A stretch of DNA of 64,000 bases from Amycolatopsis sp. A133 (GTDB taxonomy: Bacteria > Actinomycetota > Actinomycetes > Mycobacteriales > Pseudonocardiaceae). Made by a program: the position numbers and the translations under genes. The stretch is from the NCBI RefSeq assembly GCF_031082405.1, contig NZ_JAVHJU010000067.1, forward strand, positions 248,001 to 312,000. Reading direction: 5' to 3'. Position 1 is the stretch's first letter. The number at the start of each line of letters is the position of its first letter. The notes beneath the pieces are model-generated. The model did not search any database and was not told where the DNA came from. It saw only the letters and a list, made by a program, of their open reading frames with translations. Shown here in pieces: positions 33,916-44,919 of the stretch.

Positions 33916-34890
33916 CTAGATCGACCCGGAGATGCGCCGGCCGCCCTGCTGCTGGAAAACCGGCTCGGGCTTCTTCTCGTTGTAGTGGTTCTCGCGGTAC
34001 TCCTTATCGGCTTCGTCGTAGGCACCCGCGGTCTTCTTGCCCGCTTCCTTGCCGGCTTCCTCGCCGAACGCCTTGGGCAGTTCCTTGAGGCCGTCCTTGA
34101 AGACGCCCGGAGCCGCGCGCGCCGTGTCCTGCAGCGCCGCGAGCAGCTTCTGGCCGACCGTGCGGAACAGCCCGCTGAGGTGGTTGAACTGGCTGATGCC
34201 CTTACGGAAGGCCCGCACGAGCTTCTGCAGCCACTCCGACATCCGCCGGCCGCACTTGACGATCTCGGCCGTGCCCTCGCCGGCCAGGCCGGCGGGCGCG
34301 GCGGGGCCCGGGTACCGCATCAGAATGCTGATCAGCTTGCCGATGCATTCCGTGAGCAGGTCCCGCAGCACGCTGCGCACGACGTTCAGGATGCTCTTGC
34401 AGACGTCGATCAGCACGGAGACGGCCTTCGCGCCGCCCGCGACCCCGGCGTACATGTCACCGAGCTCGGCGGTGAACGCGCGATAAGCGTCCGCACCCTG
34501 GCCCTGCCACTCCGCGCTGTCCGCCTTGACCGTGTCCAGGAGGTCCTTGGCGACCGCGTCGACCTCGTCGCTGATCTTGCTCCAGGTCTCCTGCATGACG
34601 TCGAGCTGTTCCTGGTTCCCGGTCACCCAGTCGAGCGGGGCACGCAGGAACTCGACGTGCTCGATCAGCCAGCCGAGCCCCATGCTCGCCAGGCCGGCGA
34701 TCGGGTCCTGGAGGAACTCCAGCACACCGGCAGCACCGAAGCCGAGGTTGAGCAGGCCTTCGGTCCAGTCGCCGTCGGCTGCCTTCGTTGCCGCGTCCCA
34801 GAAGTCCTGGGCCATCCCGGCGCCTTCGAGCGCCGAGGATCCTTCCTCGACCGTCTTCCTGGCTTCCGTCACCAACGCGTTCTCAGTCAA
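33916..34890 (-). CDS. WXG-bearing T7SS substrate, candidate effector
   Basis: A 324-residue protein with no signal peptide. Central helices include the WXG-type turn SAEWQGQGADAYRAF, the region that docks with a T7SS; the preceding segment LDWVTGNQEQLDVMQETWSKI is helical. A Cys/hydrophobic stretch (VCKSILNVVRSVLRDLLTECIGKLISILM) follows. The basic C-terminus (EEAGKEAGKKTAGAYDEADKEYRENHYNEKKPE) has no recognisable toxin domain. The TTG at 34890 has GAGG nine bases upstream and overlaps the end of the EspC-like gene. It may be a structural LXG/WXG protein rather than a toxin; no obvious immunity gene follows. Confidence 0.65.
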   Translation of the reverse strand: MTENALVTEARKTVEEGSSALEGAGMAQDFWDAATKAADGDWTEGLLNLGFGAAGVLEFLQDPIAGLASMGLGWLIEHVEFLRAPLDWVTGNQEQLDVMQETWSKISDEVDAVAKDLLDTVKADSAEWQGQGADAYRAFTAELGDMYAGVAGGAKAVSVLIDVCKSILNVVRSVLRDLLTECIGKLISILMRYPGPAAPAGLAGEGTAEIVKCGRRMSEWLQKLVRAFRKGISQFNHLSGLFRTVGQKLLAALQDTARAAPGVFKDGLKELPKAFGEEAGKEAGKKTAGAYDEADKEYRENHYNEKKPEPVFQQQGGRRISGSI

Positions 34891-35206
34891 GGTGGATGCC
34901 CTCCAGGCTCGCCTTGACGTCCTGCTCGCGCCAGTCGACGTGCCGGGACCAGGTGCGCACGCGGTCGATCTGCTCCTGGGCCACGTTCTTCGCGTGGCCG
35001 ATGGAGTCGCTTCCCAGGGTCTGGGCGACGCCGCACAGCGCGCCGAGGCCGCAGGACTGGCCGATGAGCCCGAACGCCATCGGGTCGACGACCTGGGCCG
35101 CCGCGTCCAGCGTCTTCGCGAACCGGTCGACGAACGGTTCGAGCTTCTTCGCGTGGGCCATCAACTGCTCCGGCTCGATCCGGATGTCCGGCTGCGGGTT
35201 GTTCAC
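34883..35206 (-). CDS. EspC-like (DUF2580 type) T7SS protein
   Basis: A 107-residue soluble helical protein. The pattern IRIEPEQLMAHAKKLEPFVDRFAKTLDAA and VVDPMAFGLIGQSCGLGALC is that of EspC-like ESX-associated proteins, which are small secreted partners of WXG proteins. GTG start at 35206 with GGGAGGGAA upstream. It overlaps the following gene by 8 bases, a sign of coupled translation. Confidence 0.75.
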   Translation of the reverse strand: MNNPQPDIRIEPEQLMAHAKKLEPFVDRFAKTLDAAAQVVDPMAFGLIGQSCGLGALCGVAQTLGSDSIGHAKNVAQEQIDRVRTWSRHVDWREQDVKASLEGIHLD

Positions 35207-35231
35207 GGTCTTCCCTCCCTCGTTGCCCCGG

Positions 35232-35750
35232 TCAGCGCAGGTAGTCGCCGTCGCCGAAGTAGTCGTCGTCGGTGCCGGCCTCGGGCGCGGGGCGCGGCGG
35301 CGCCGGTTTCGGCTTCGGCGGCGAGGGCGGCGTCTCTTCCTCGGCGATGAAGCGCGCCCCGTCGCTCGCGGGCGCCGCGTCGCCGCCGTCGACGAAACCT
35401 TGCGGCTCCGGCTCCGGGAATTCGTGGTGGAGCTGCTGGACCAGCTCGTTCATGGTCTCGGTGCCCGCGATCGACGGCACCCCGGTCTGCACGGCCTCGG
35501 CCAGCTTGCTCTGCGCGCGCTGGACGGTCCGCAGGATCTCGCCGGCGAGGTTCGCCTTCTCCCGCACCGCGGGCCCGATCTCCAGCCCGACGAGGTTGCC
35601 GAGGTGGTTGACCTCGACCGCGATCTGGCCGTCCGGGCTGCGCTCGGCCACGGAGACCGCCGCCATCTCGGCCTGCATGCGCTCGCCCCGCTGCTTGGCC
35701 TCGACGAGCTTGGCGTCGAAGCTCGCCAGCAGCTGCTCAGGGTTCGACAC
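35232..35750 (-). CDS. YbaB/EbfC family protein, T7SS-associated (EspL-like)
   Basis: A 172-residue protein. Residues 1-95 are a YbaB/EbfC-like fold (LVEAKQRGERMQAEMAAVSVAERSPDGQIAVEVNHLGNLVGLEIG), a coiled coil plus sheet that dimerises. The rest is acidic and Pro-rich, ending DDDYFGDGDYLR. In ESX loci the YbaB-like EspL protein supports substrate stability. GTG start at 35750 with GGGAGG. First gene of the minus-strand T7SS unit; it diverges from cassette 2 over 186 bp. The paralogue at 47535 opens the toxin operon. Confidence 0.78.
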   Translation of the reverse strand: MSNPEQLLASFDAKLVEAKQRGERMQAEMAAVSVAERSPDGQIAVEVNHLGNLVGLEIGPAVREKANLAGEILRTVQRAQSKLAEAVQTGVPSIAGTETMNELVQQLHHEFPEPEPQGFVDGGDAAPASDGARFIAEEETPPSPPKPKPAPPRPAPEAGTDDDYFGDGDYLR

Positions 35751-35936
35751 GCGAACCTCCCCTGTTCACGTCAGTAACCGTACGGCGACCGAGTGTGGCA
35801 CACCGGTCCGACAGTTTCGGCAAGGTTCCGGTTTTCCGATTCACCTCGCCTAGCCGATTTTTCGCACAGCCGGTAACCGCTGGGGTATCGTCCGTGACGC
35901 AAGAGGGGAGATCGAACGCGAGGGGAGCGCGGTTCG

Positions 35937-37301
35937 GTGGGGTTGTTCGGCGACATGCTCGACGCTGCCAAGCACGTCGGGTCGGAGATCGCGCACGCCG
36001 TCCAGTCGGGTGGTGAGCGGCTCGGCAACGTCTTGACCGGCGCGGGCGTCGGCCTGCTCGCAGGTGGGCTGCCCGGCGCGGTCGCGGGGGCGTACGTCGG
36101 CTCGCAGACCGGCACCGGGGCGGCGAACCCGCAGGCTTCCGGGCTGTCACCCGGTCAGCTGGTCCAGGCCGTGCTGACCGGTCCCGGCACCGAGTCGCTG
36201 CAGAAGGTGCACCGGGCGGGCGTCGACCAGTCGGCTTACCAGCGCCGGCTCGAGCAGGGCACGCGCGAGCTGACTTCCGGCCTTGAATCCGCGTGGACGG
36301 GCGGCGCCTCGGACGCGGCCCGCGAGCGGCTCCAGCCGCTGACGGCGTCGGCGACCTCGGCGTCCACGACCCTGGACCGCAACTCGACGCTGGCCCAGGC
36401 GCAGATCGACCAGTTCCACCGGATGAAGAACTCGCTGCACCCGGACGTCACCGACCAGCCGCCTACGCGCAGCGCCTGGGACGTCGCGACACCGTGGGAC
36501 ACCGACACCGAAGACAAGATCAACCAGTACAACCGGAAGGCCCAGGAGAACGTCGAGCGGTACACCGCGTATTCGCAGCAGTCCAGCGCGAACACCGCGG
36601 CCCGGACGATCGACTACGGCCAGCTCCGTGAGTACACCGGCGGCGACTTCACGCTGCAGGACCCGAAGAAGCCCGTCGAACCGCCACCTCGGAAGCGAAC
36701 GCCGGCCGGTGGCGACGACGACCGGTCGATCGGGGCCCAGGTGCAGCCGCCGCCGGCGGTCCACCCGCCGCCCGGACAGGTCACGCCTCCCGGACACAGC
36801 ACGCCGCCAGGGCAGGTGACGCCGCCGGGATCACCGCCCTCCGGCGTGGACGACAGCGTTCGCGCGCAGGGTTACGCGCCGCCGTCGGCGCAGTACCCGC
36901 CGGGCTATCAGCCACCAGGCACGGGACCAGGCGGGTTCGGGCCCGGCTCGGGTCCCGGAGGTGGGTTCGGACCCGGCTTCGGCCCTGGTGGTGGCGGCTT
37001 CGGGCCGGGCTCGTCGTCCGGTGCGAGCGGCGGCACCGGCGCGGGTGCCCGCGGTCCGGGCGCGGCGACCGGCGCCGGCGTCCCGGGCGAAGGACGTCCC
37101 GGCGCGGCCGGCGGGGTCCGCGGCGGCGCGGCGGGCAAGCCGGGCTCACCGGGGATGGGCGGCGTGGGCCAGGGCACCAAGGGCGGCCAAGGCGAGGAGG
37201 ATGCGGAACACCAGCGCGCGTCGTACCTGGTGGAGCCGGATCCGGAGAGCATCTTCGGCGGCTCCGACGAGCGGACCGTGCCCCCGGTGATCGGACTGTG
37301 A
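35937..37301 (+). CDS. PPE-like T7SS substrate (cassette 2)
   Basis: A 454-residue protein without a signal peptide. It opens with a short amphipathic segment and a Gly-rich hydrophobic patch (GAGVGLLAGGLPGAVAGAYVG). The helical domain has the WXG turn LESAWTGGASDAARERL and the segment DVATPWDTDTEDKINQYN shared with the cassette 1 protein. A Pro/Gly-rich stretch (residues ~235-415) follows, and the tail reads ASYLVEPDPESIFGG...VPPVIGL, again shared. GTG start 35937 with GAGGGGAG. Its stop overlaps the EspG gene start. Confidence 0.75.
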   Translation: MGLFGDMLDAAKHVGSEIAHAVQSGGERLGNVLTGAGVGLLAGGLPGAVAGAYVGSQTGTGAANPQASGLSPGQLVQAVLTGPGTESLQKVHRAGVDQSAYQRRLEQGTRELTSGLESAWTGGASDAARERLQPLTASATSASTTLDRNSTLAQAQIDQFHRMKNSLHPDVTDQPPTRSAWDVATPWDTDTEDKINQYNRKAQENVERYTAYSQQSSANTAARTIDYGQLREYTGGDFTLQDPKKPVEPPPRKRTPAGGDDDRSIGAQVQPPPAVHPPPGQVTPPGHSTPPGQVTPPGSPPSGVDDSVRAQGYAPPSAQYPPGYQPPGTGPGGFGPGSGPGGGFGPGFGPGGGGFGPGSSSGASGGTGAGARGPGAATGAGVPGEGRPGAAGGVRGGAAGKPGSPGMGGVGQGTKGGQGEEDAEHQRASYLVEPDPESIFGGSDERTVPPVIGL

Positions 37302-38041
37302 TCTTCCTGCCCAGAACGGCCCTGCTCACCGCGTGGGAGTGGGAACGGCACGGTCCGCCGCCCGCGGTCCTCGGTGACGGCAACCTCTGGCTCGGCGACG
37401 AGACCCGCAAGCGGCTCGACGAACAGGTCCTCGAGGTCTTGGCCTCGCTCAGGCTCGCGGCGGGCGGCACGCTGACGCGGGACTTCCGCGACGTCCTGCG
37501 CGTCCTCGCGAAGGGCGCCCACCAGTTCACCGGCTGGCTGGGCGACATCGAAGCGGACGAGTCGGGCGCGGTGCTCGTGTCCGCCTCCGGGCCGGACGCG
37601 CTCCGGCTCATCCGGAAGGACGACACGGTCCGGATCGACGTCGTGGAGCCGTCGCGGGTGGCGGAGTCGCTGGTGGATGTGCTGCCGCCGGTGCCACCGG
37701 CGCGGATTTCGGCGGTGTCGATTCCGGAGGCGCGGTTCTCGGGCCGCGCACTGGAGGAGTCGTACGACCTCGATGACCCGACCGTCGACCGGGGCCGGGA
37801 CCCGTTGCCGTGGGCGCGCCGGCTGATGGCGGCGCGGCGGACTGGGTTGCACCAGTGCTACGCCGTCCACCGGGGGTCTCGCAGTGCGCCGATCACCGCG
37901 GTGGATGTCGCCGGGACCGGGCGGGTGCTGACGTACGTGTATCCGGGGCGCGAGCGGATGGTCAGCCTTCAGCCGGGGACCCGGGCTGCGCTGACCGAAG
38001 TCCTGTACGCGACCCTGAACGGGTTGGGGGAACGACGATGA
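37298..38041 (+). CDS. EspG-family T7SS chaperone (cassette 2)
   Basis: A 247-residue cytosolic protein. The opening (LLTAWEWERHGPPPAVL), strand-rich middle and the late RMVSLQPGTRAALTEVLYATL segment fit the EspG fold, though identity with the cassette 1 EspG is low by eye. The expected partner is the PPE-like protein upstream. GTG 37298 overlaps the preceding stop (GTGA), and its stop overlaps the next ATG (ATGA), so the cassette is translationally coupled throughout. Confidence 0.72.
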   Translation: MIFLPRTALLTAWEWERHGPPPAVLGDGNLWLGDETRKRLDEQVLEVLASLRLAAGGTLTRDFRDVLRVLAKGAHQFTGWLGDIEADESGAVLVSASGPDALRLIRKDDTVRIDVVEPSRVAESLVDVLPPVPPARISAVSIPEARFSGRALEESYDLDDPTVDRGRDPLPWARRLMAARRTGLHQCYAVHRGSRSAPITAVDVAGTGRVLTYVYPGRERMVSLQPGTRAALTEVLYATLNGLGERR

Positions 38042-38442
38042 CGGGCTCGTTTTTCAGCGGGATCGACTTCTGGGCGACGGACACGCCGAGCGGGGCGGCG
38101 GCGCGGCCGGGTGGTGGGCAGGGGTTCGCGATGAGCTCGGCCGAGATGCGGGCGATGCTCAAGAAGGCCGTGGACCAACGCGAAACCCTCGTTCAGCAGA
38201 TACGAGCAGCCGATCACTTGTTCCAGGCGACGCCGCCGGCGGAGGAGCCGGTCAGCCAAGCCGCGGTGAACGGGCCGAACGGAATCAATGAGTCCGGCGC
38301 GTACTACAAGGGACACCTGCAGTACCAGTTCAGCTACCTCACGGAGTTGATCCGGAGGTTGCAGCAAGCCCTTGGCATCACCGAGGCGGCGGACCAGCAG
38401 GCTGCAGACTCGACCAAGACGATCAAGGGGTCCCTCGAATGA
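38038..38442 (+). CDS. Small ESX-like T7SS protein (cassette 2)
   Basis: A 134-residue soluble protein with two long helices (SSAEMRAMLKKAVDQRETLVQQIRAA and YQFSYLTELIRRLQQALG) and no WXG turn; the only Trp is near the N-terminus (GIDFWATDTP). Position between EspG and the DUF3558 gene parallels the small gene at 10235, so it is probably a secreted or partner protein. ATG 38038 with GGGGGA upstream. Overlaps both neighbours by 4 bases. Confidence 0.65.
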   Translation: MTGSFFSGIDFWATDTPSGAAARPGGGQGFAMSSAEMRAMLKKAVDQRETLVQQIRAADHLFQATPPAEEPVSQAAVNGPNGINESGAYYKGHLQYQFSYLTELIRRLQQALGITEAADQQAADSTKTIKGSLE

Positions 38443-39059
38443 GTCATCGGATTCTCACCACCCTCGCGCTGGTCACGGCCGGAGTGACGGTGCTGACCGC
38501 CTGCACCGGCAAGGACAACGTGGCCGGCACGCCGACGCCCGCACCGACGAGCAGCTCGAACCTGCCGAACAGCGGTGCTCCCACGGTGGACAACCCGCTA
38601 CCCGCCAAGGTGCTGGACGGCAATCCGTGCGATTCGGCACTCACCGCCGAACAGGTCCAGGGCTATCTCGGGCAGACCAACCCACCCGAATCGAAGGACA
38701 CGGAACTGGGTGCGACCTGCGACTGGGCCAGCGCATCGGGATCAGCCGCCGGGATCCTGGTCGGCTACGACACCAAGTCCGAACAAGGACTCAGCCTTCC
38801 CTACAAGAACGTGAAGCCGAAGGCGAAACGTTGGGTGGACGACCTGGATCCGGTGCAGGGCTACCCGACCGTGGGTTATGTCGGCGTCGGAACCACCGAC
38901 GACCGGACCTGTGTGGTTGTCGTCGGTGTCGCGGACGACCTCGCCTACTCGGTCTCGCTGAGCCTCGGTGACTCGGCGGTCCAGGCCGGCAAGGACGCCT
39001 GCCGGCTCGGGCGCGGTGTCGCCGACACGGTGCTCACCAACCTCAAGGCGCGCGCCTGA
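38439..39059 (+). CDS. DUF3558 family lipoprotein (cassette 2)
   Basis: A 206-residue lipoprotein with lipobox VLTACTG, a Thr/Pro/Ser linker and a DUF3558 core: NPCDSALTAEQVQGYLG, LGATCDWA, QGYPTVGYVG, TCVVVVGVADDLAYSVSLSL and a final KDACRLGRGVADTVL helix. The paired Cys match those of the cassette 1 protein. ATG overlaps the preceding stop by 4 bases. Last gene of cassette 2. Confidence 0.82.
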   Translation: MSHRILTTLALVTAGVTVLTACTGKDNVAGTPTPAPTSSSNLPNSGAPTVDNPLPAKVLDGNPCDSALTAEQVQGYLGQTNPPESKDTELGATCDWASASGSAAGILVGYDTKSEQGLSLPYKNVKPKAKRWVDDLDPVQGYPTVGYVGVGTTDDRTCVVVVGVADDLAYSVSLSLGDSAVQAGKDACRLGRGVADTVLTNLKARA

Positions 39060-39130
39060 GCTGCACCTTTCGTTACGGCGCAGATCGGGTTGACCCAAAA
39101 TCCGTCGTACCAACCACCTAGACTGTTCGG

Positions 39131-39868
39131 ATGAGCCACCCCACGCGAAGGGGTCGCGCGCGTGCGGCTACCGAACAGGACATCCGGCGGACCGCCCGGA
39201 AACTGCTCGTCGAGCAGGGGCCGGAGGCGGTCACCCTGCGTGCCATCGCGCGGGAGCTGGGCATCACCGCGCCGGCGCTCTACCGCTACTACGAGTCTCG
39301 TGACGACCTCGTCGAGAACCTGCGGCTGGACGTCTGCGCCGACCTGGCCGACGACCTCGCCGGGGAAATCGCCGAGCTGCCCGATGACGGCGTGCTGCAG
39401 TTGTTCGCCATCTGCAAGGGTTTCCGGCGGTGGGCACTCACCCACACGAAGGAATTCACGCTGGTCTTCGCGTCGCCGACCGGCGGGGTCGGGTCGACGT
39501 CGGGGAGTGCGCTGAGCCGGGTCGACGAGCCGTTCGGGCGGATCTTCCTCGCCGCCGCGGGGCGGGTGCTCGCCCGGCACGACATCGTGCTGCCGTCGGC
39601 CAGCGGGGTGCCCGACGAGCTGCGGGACGATCTGAAGACCTTCCAGGAATCACTGGTCGCCGTGCTCGTCGAGTCCGATCAGAACGTGCCGGTGGAGAAG
39701 ATCGACCTCGGCGTGACGTACCTGATGATCCAGTTCTGGGCCCGGCTCTACGGGCACGTCACGCTCGAGGTCTTCGGCAACTACCCGATCCCGATGTCCA
39801 AACCGGACGTCCTGTTCGAGGCGATGCTCATCGACCTCGCCCGGGAGATCGGGCTCTACTCCGGCTGA
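39131..39868 (+). CDS. TetR family transcriptional regulator
   Basis: A 245-residue repressor. The N-terminal TetR helix-turn-helix is DIRRTARKLLVEQGPEAVTLRAIARELGITAPALYRYYESRDDLVE. The ligand-binding domain belongs to the long WHG-like group (GFRRWALTHTKEFTLVFASP). It converges on the SDR gene with a 2-bp gap. The SDR gene has a palindrome in its leader (40628-40649) that is a plausible target. Confidence 0.88.
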   Translation: MSHPTRRGRARAATEQDIRRTARKLLVEQGPEAVTLRAIARELGITAPALYRYYESRDDLVENLRLDVCADLADDLAGEIAELPDDGVLQLFAICKGFRRWALTHTKEFTLVFASPTGGVGSTSGSALSRVDEPFGRIFLAAAGRVLARHDIVLPSASGVPDELRDDLKTFQESLVAVLVESDQNVPVEKIDLGVTYLMIQFWARLYGHVTLEVFGNYPIPMSKPDVLFEAMLIDLAREIGLYSG

Positions 39869-39870
39869 CG

Positions 39871-40608
39871 CTAGGCCGCGTGGCCGCCGTCCACGGACAG
39901 CACAGCCGCCGTCACGTAGGCGCTGGCCGGTGCAGCCAGGTAGGACACCGCCGACGCCACCTCCGCAGGTGAGCCGTAGCGGTCGAAGGCCGTCAGCGCG
40001 CGCTGGTCGGCCGCGTACGGGCCGTCGGCCGGGTTCATGTCCGTGTCCGTCGGGCCCGGGTGGACCAGGTTGACCGTGATGCCGCGCGGGCCCAGCTCGC
40101 GGGCCAGCGCCTTGGTCAGGCCGACCATCGCCGCCTTGCTCGTCGCGTAGAGCGCCATGCCCGGGCCGGGCACGCGGTCGGTGACGCAGCTGCCGATCGT
40201 GATCACCCGGCCGTCGTCGCTCAGCACCTCGGCCGCGGCCTTCGTCACCGCGAACACACCACGGACGTTCACCGCGAGCACGCGGTCGACGTCCTCGATC
40301 GCGGTGTCGGACAGCGGGCCGACGAAGCCGACGCCCGCGTTGTTCACCAGGACGTCGAGCCGGCCGAACTCGGCGACGGTGGCCGAAACGGCCGCCGACA
40401 CCGCCGCCGCGTCCGCCGAATCCGCCTGGATGGCCAGCGCGCGGCGGCCGAGGTCCTTGATCTGCTCGACCACCTCGGCCGCCCGCGCGGCGTTGTTCTG
40501 GTACGTCAGCGCGACGTCCGCGCCGTCCTCGGCGAGCCGCAGTGCCGTGGCCGCGCCGATGCCGCGGCTGCCGCCCGTCACCAGTGCCACCTTGCCGTCG
40601 AGGGTCAT
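39871..40608 (-). CDS. Short-chain dehydrogenase/reductase (SDR)
   Basis: A 245-residue NAD(P)-dependent oxidoreductase of the classical SDR type: VALVTGGSRGIGAATALRL (cofactor loop), DVLVNNAGVGFVG, catalytic Ser in VITIGSCVTD, YATSKAAMVG (Tyr-xxx-Lys) and HPGPTDTDMNP. Similar to FabG/SDR sugar or ketone reductases; substrate unknown. ATG 40608. Adjacent to and convergent with a TetR gene, with a likely TetR operator in its leader. Confidence 0.92.
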   Translation of the reverse strand: MTLDGKVALVTGGSRGIGAATALRLAEDGADVALTYQNNAARAAEVVEQIKDLGRRALAIQADSADAAAVSAAVSATVAEFGRLDVLVNNAGVGFVGPLSDTAIEDVDRVLAVNVRGVFAVTKAAAEVLSDDGRVITIGSCVTDRVPGPGMALYATSKAAMVGLTKALARELGPRGITVNLVHPGPTDTDMNPADGPYAADQRALTAFDRYGSPAEVASAVSYLAAPASAYVTAAVLSVDGGHAA

Positions 40609-40627
40609 CCCCGGTTCTCCTTCGATC

Positions 40628-40649
40628 GAACGGTTTTCCTTGACCGTTC
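40628..40649. promoter_or_regulatory. TetR-type operator, GAACGGT-8-ACCGTTC
   Basis: A perfect 7-bp inverted repeat with an 8-base spacer, 20 bp before the SDR start codon. Position and symmetry fit repression of the SDR gene by the neighbouring TetR protein. No matching site is seen before the tetR gene. Confidence 0.6.
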
Positions 40650-40698
40650 AATCAAATCGGGGATGACCGCCGACCGCTGGCGTCTTTCCGCCCTCGCG

Positions 40699-43539
<2,841 letters not shown>

Positions 43540-43577
43540 GCCGTCTTCCTCCGTGGGAGCTACTCCAGAAACAACTC

Positions 43578-43607
43578 GACCCCTCAGCCACCAGGGCATG
43601 AGGGGTC
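43578..43607 (-). promoter_or_regulatory. Hairpin in the leuS leader
   Basis: GACCCCTCA and TGAGGGGTC form a perfect 9-bp stem with a 12-base loop, 39 bases before the leuS ATG and 86 bases after the previous gene's stop. It could be a terminator for the upstream gene or an attenuator. I do not see the T-box core sequence. Confidence 0.45.
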
Positions 43608-43692
43608 GCCGCGCCGGCCGGGCCGGGCCCGGTCAGCGCGGCAAGCTAAGGAGCAGCCGAGCCGTGTTCACACTGTCATCGTAACTTGCTGG

Positions 43693-44853
43693 TCAAAGCC
43701 GTTCCGAGGGGACCGCCAGTGCGACGAACTGGGTGACTTGGGTCGCTGAGAAGTTGTTGTCGCTGACCAAGATCAAACTGCGCTCGCCGTTCGGCAGCTT
43801 CGGCCCCCACGTCATGCCCTCGAGGTTGTCTACTGTGGACAAGCCGAGGTCGGCCGCGTCGAAGAGGAACCGCTTCTTCACCGGCTTGACGTGCTTCGCC
43901 TCGGCCAGGGACTTGACGTTCAGGACGTTCGTCGCGCCCTTCGTGTCGATCTCGTAGACGCGGACCTTGTTGCCGACGCCGGTGCTGAACGAGCGCTCCA
44001 TCATGAGGAACTTCGTCGGGTCGGCCTGGTCGACGGCCAGCATCGAGGAGACACCGGTGGTGGCGAACGCCGTCGACGGCACCGGCGCGGCGAACAGCGG
44101 CTCCTGCGGGTAGGCGTACTGGGCCAGGACCGGCCCGAACCGCGACTGCAGGGTGATCCGCGACAGCGCGCCGCTGGTCGTCGTCGCCTCCGGGCCGTCC
44201 TGCAGCAGCGGGCCCTCGACCTCGCTGGCCAGCAGCGAGCCGAAGCCGGCGAAGGTGATGCCCTCGAGGACGAGGTTCTGCCGCGGCCCGGCCGTCGGCG
44301 TCATCTTCTCGTTCGCGGGGATCGGCAGGTCACGGACGTATTTTCCGTCGCGGCGGGCTTCCCGGATCGACGGGTCGATCAACGTCGTCGCCGTCCGCTC
44401 GCCCTCCTGCGACCAGTAGTAGCCGCCGGTCCACGGGTCGACGCGCAGCTCTTCGGGGTCGATCGTCTGCTCGTTCTGCGGTTTCGCCGGGTCGTTCTGC
44501 GCGAGCGGCGGGTACGGCGTGCCGTCCGGGCGCAGCAGCGGCTTCGTGCCGGTGAACGTGACCGGGCCGACGCCGTCCGCCGTCACCGGGAAGGTCGCGG
44601 TGTAGAAGCGGGCGGGGTTGATCGCCGACCGGTCGTCGCAGATCAGCGCGTAACCGCCGGTGCGCGGGTCGAAGTCGATGCTGGACAGGCCGCCGACCGT
44701 CGTGCCCTGGAACGGCAGGGCGTTCGGGACGATCTGCTCGCCGAGCAGCCGGATCGGCCGCTGGTGACTCTCGGTGGCGCTCGCCGGCGTCGCGGCGAGG
44801 ATTCCCCCGATCAGGGCAGCGGTCAGGACGGTGGGCAGTACACGCGGTGACAT
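43693..44853 (-). CDS. Secreted esterase-like phytase-family protein
   Basis: A 386-residue exported protein. Signal peptide ends near TPASATESHQ. The mature part fits the esterase-like activity of phytase family (a beta-propeller): TTVGGLSSIDFDPRTGGYALICDDRSAINPARFYTA, TIDPEELRVDPWTGGYYWSQEGE, NLVLEGITF, SSMLAVDQADPTKFLMMERSF and DNLEGMTWGPKLPNGERSLILVSDNNF. Catalytic function is uncertain in this family. Start ATG 44853; a site four codons upstream is possible. Confidence 0.85.
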   Translation of the reverse strand: MSPRVLPTVLTAALIGGILAATPASATESHQRPIRLLGEQIVPNALPFQGTTVGGLSSIDFDPRTGGYALICDDRSAINPARFYTATFPVTADGVGPVTFTGTKPLLRPDGTPYPPLAQNDPAKPQNEQTIDPEELRVDPWTGGYYWSQEGERTATTLIDPSIREARRDGKYVRDLPIPANEKMTPTAGPRQNLVLEGITFAGFGSLLASEVEGPLLQDGPEATTTSGALSRITLQSRFGPVLAQYAYPQEPLFAAPVPSTAFATTGVSSMLAVDQADPTKFLMMERSFSTGVGNKVRVYEIDTKGATNVLNVKSLAEAKHVKPVKKRFLFDAADLGLSTVDNLEGMTWGPKLPNGERSLILVSDNNFSATQVTQFVALAVPSERL

Positions 44854-44919
44854 GGCCTGTAGCACAGTCGATCAGGGTATCCGGCAGGTTGCCGGGACGT
44901 CACGCTTATCCTTGACCTC

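Noticed and set aside
43540..43692. T-box riboswitch for leuS
   Set aside because: There is a hairpin, but no T-box core sequence (the conserved UGGN bulge in its antiterminator context) or specifier stem is seen.
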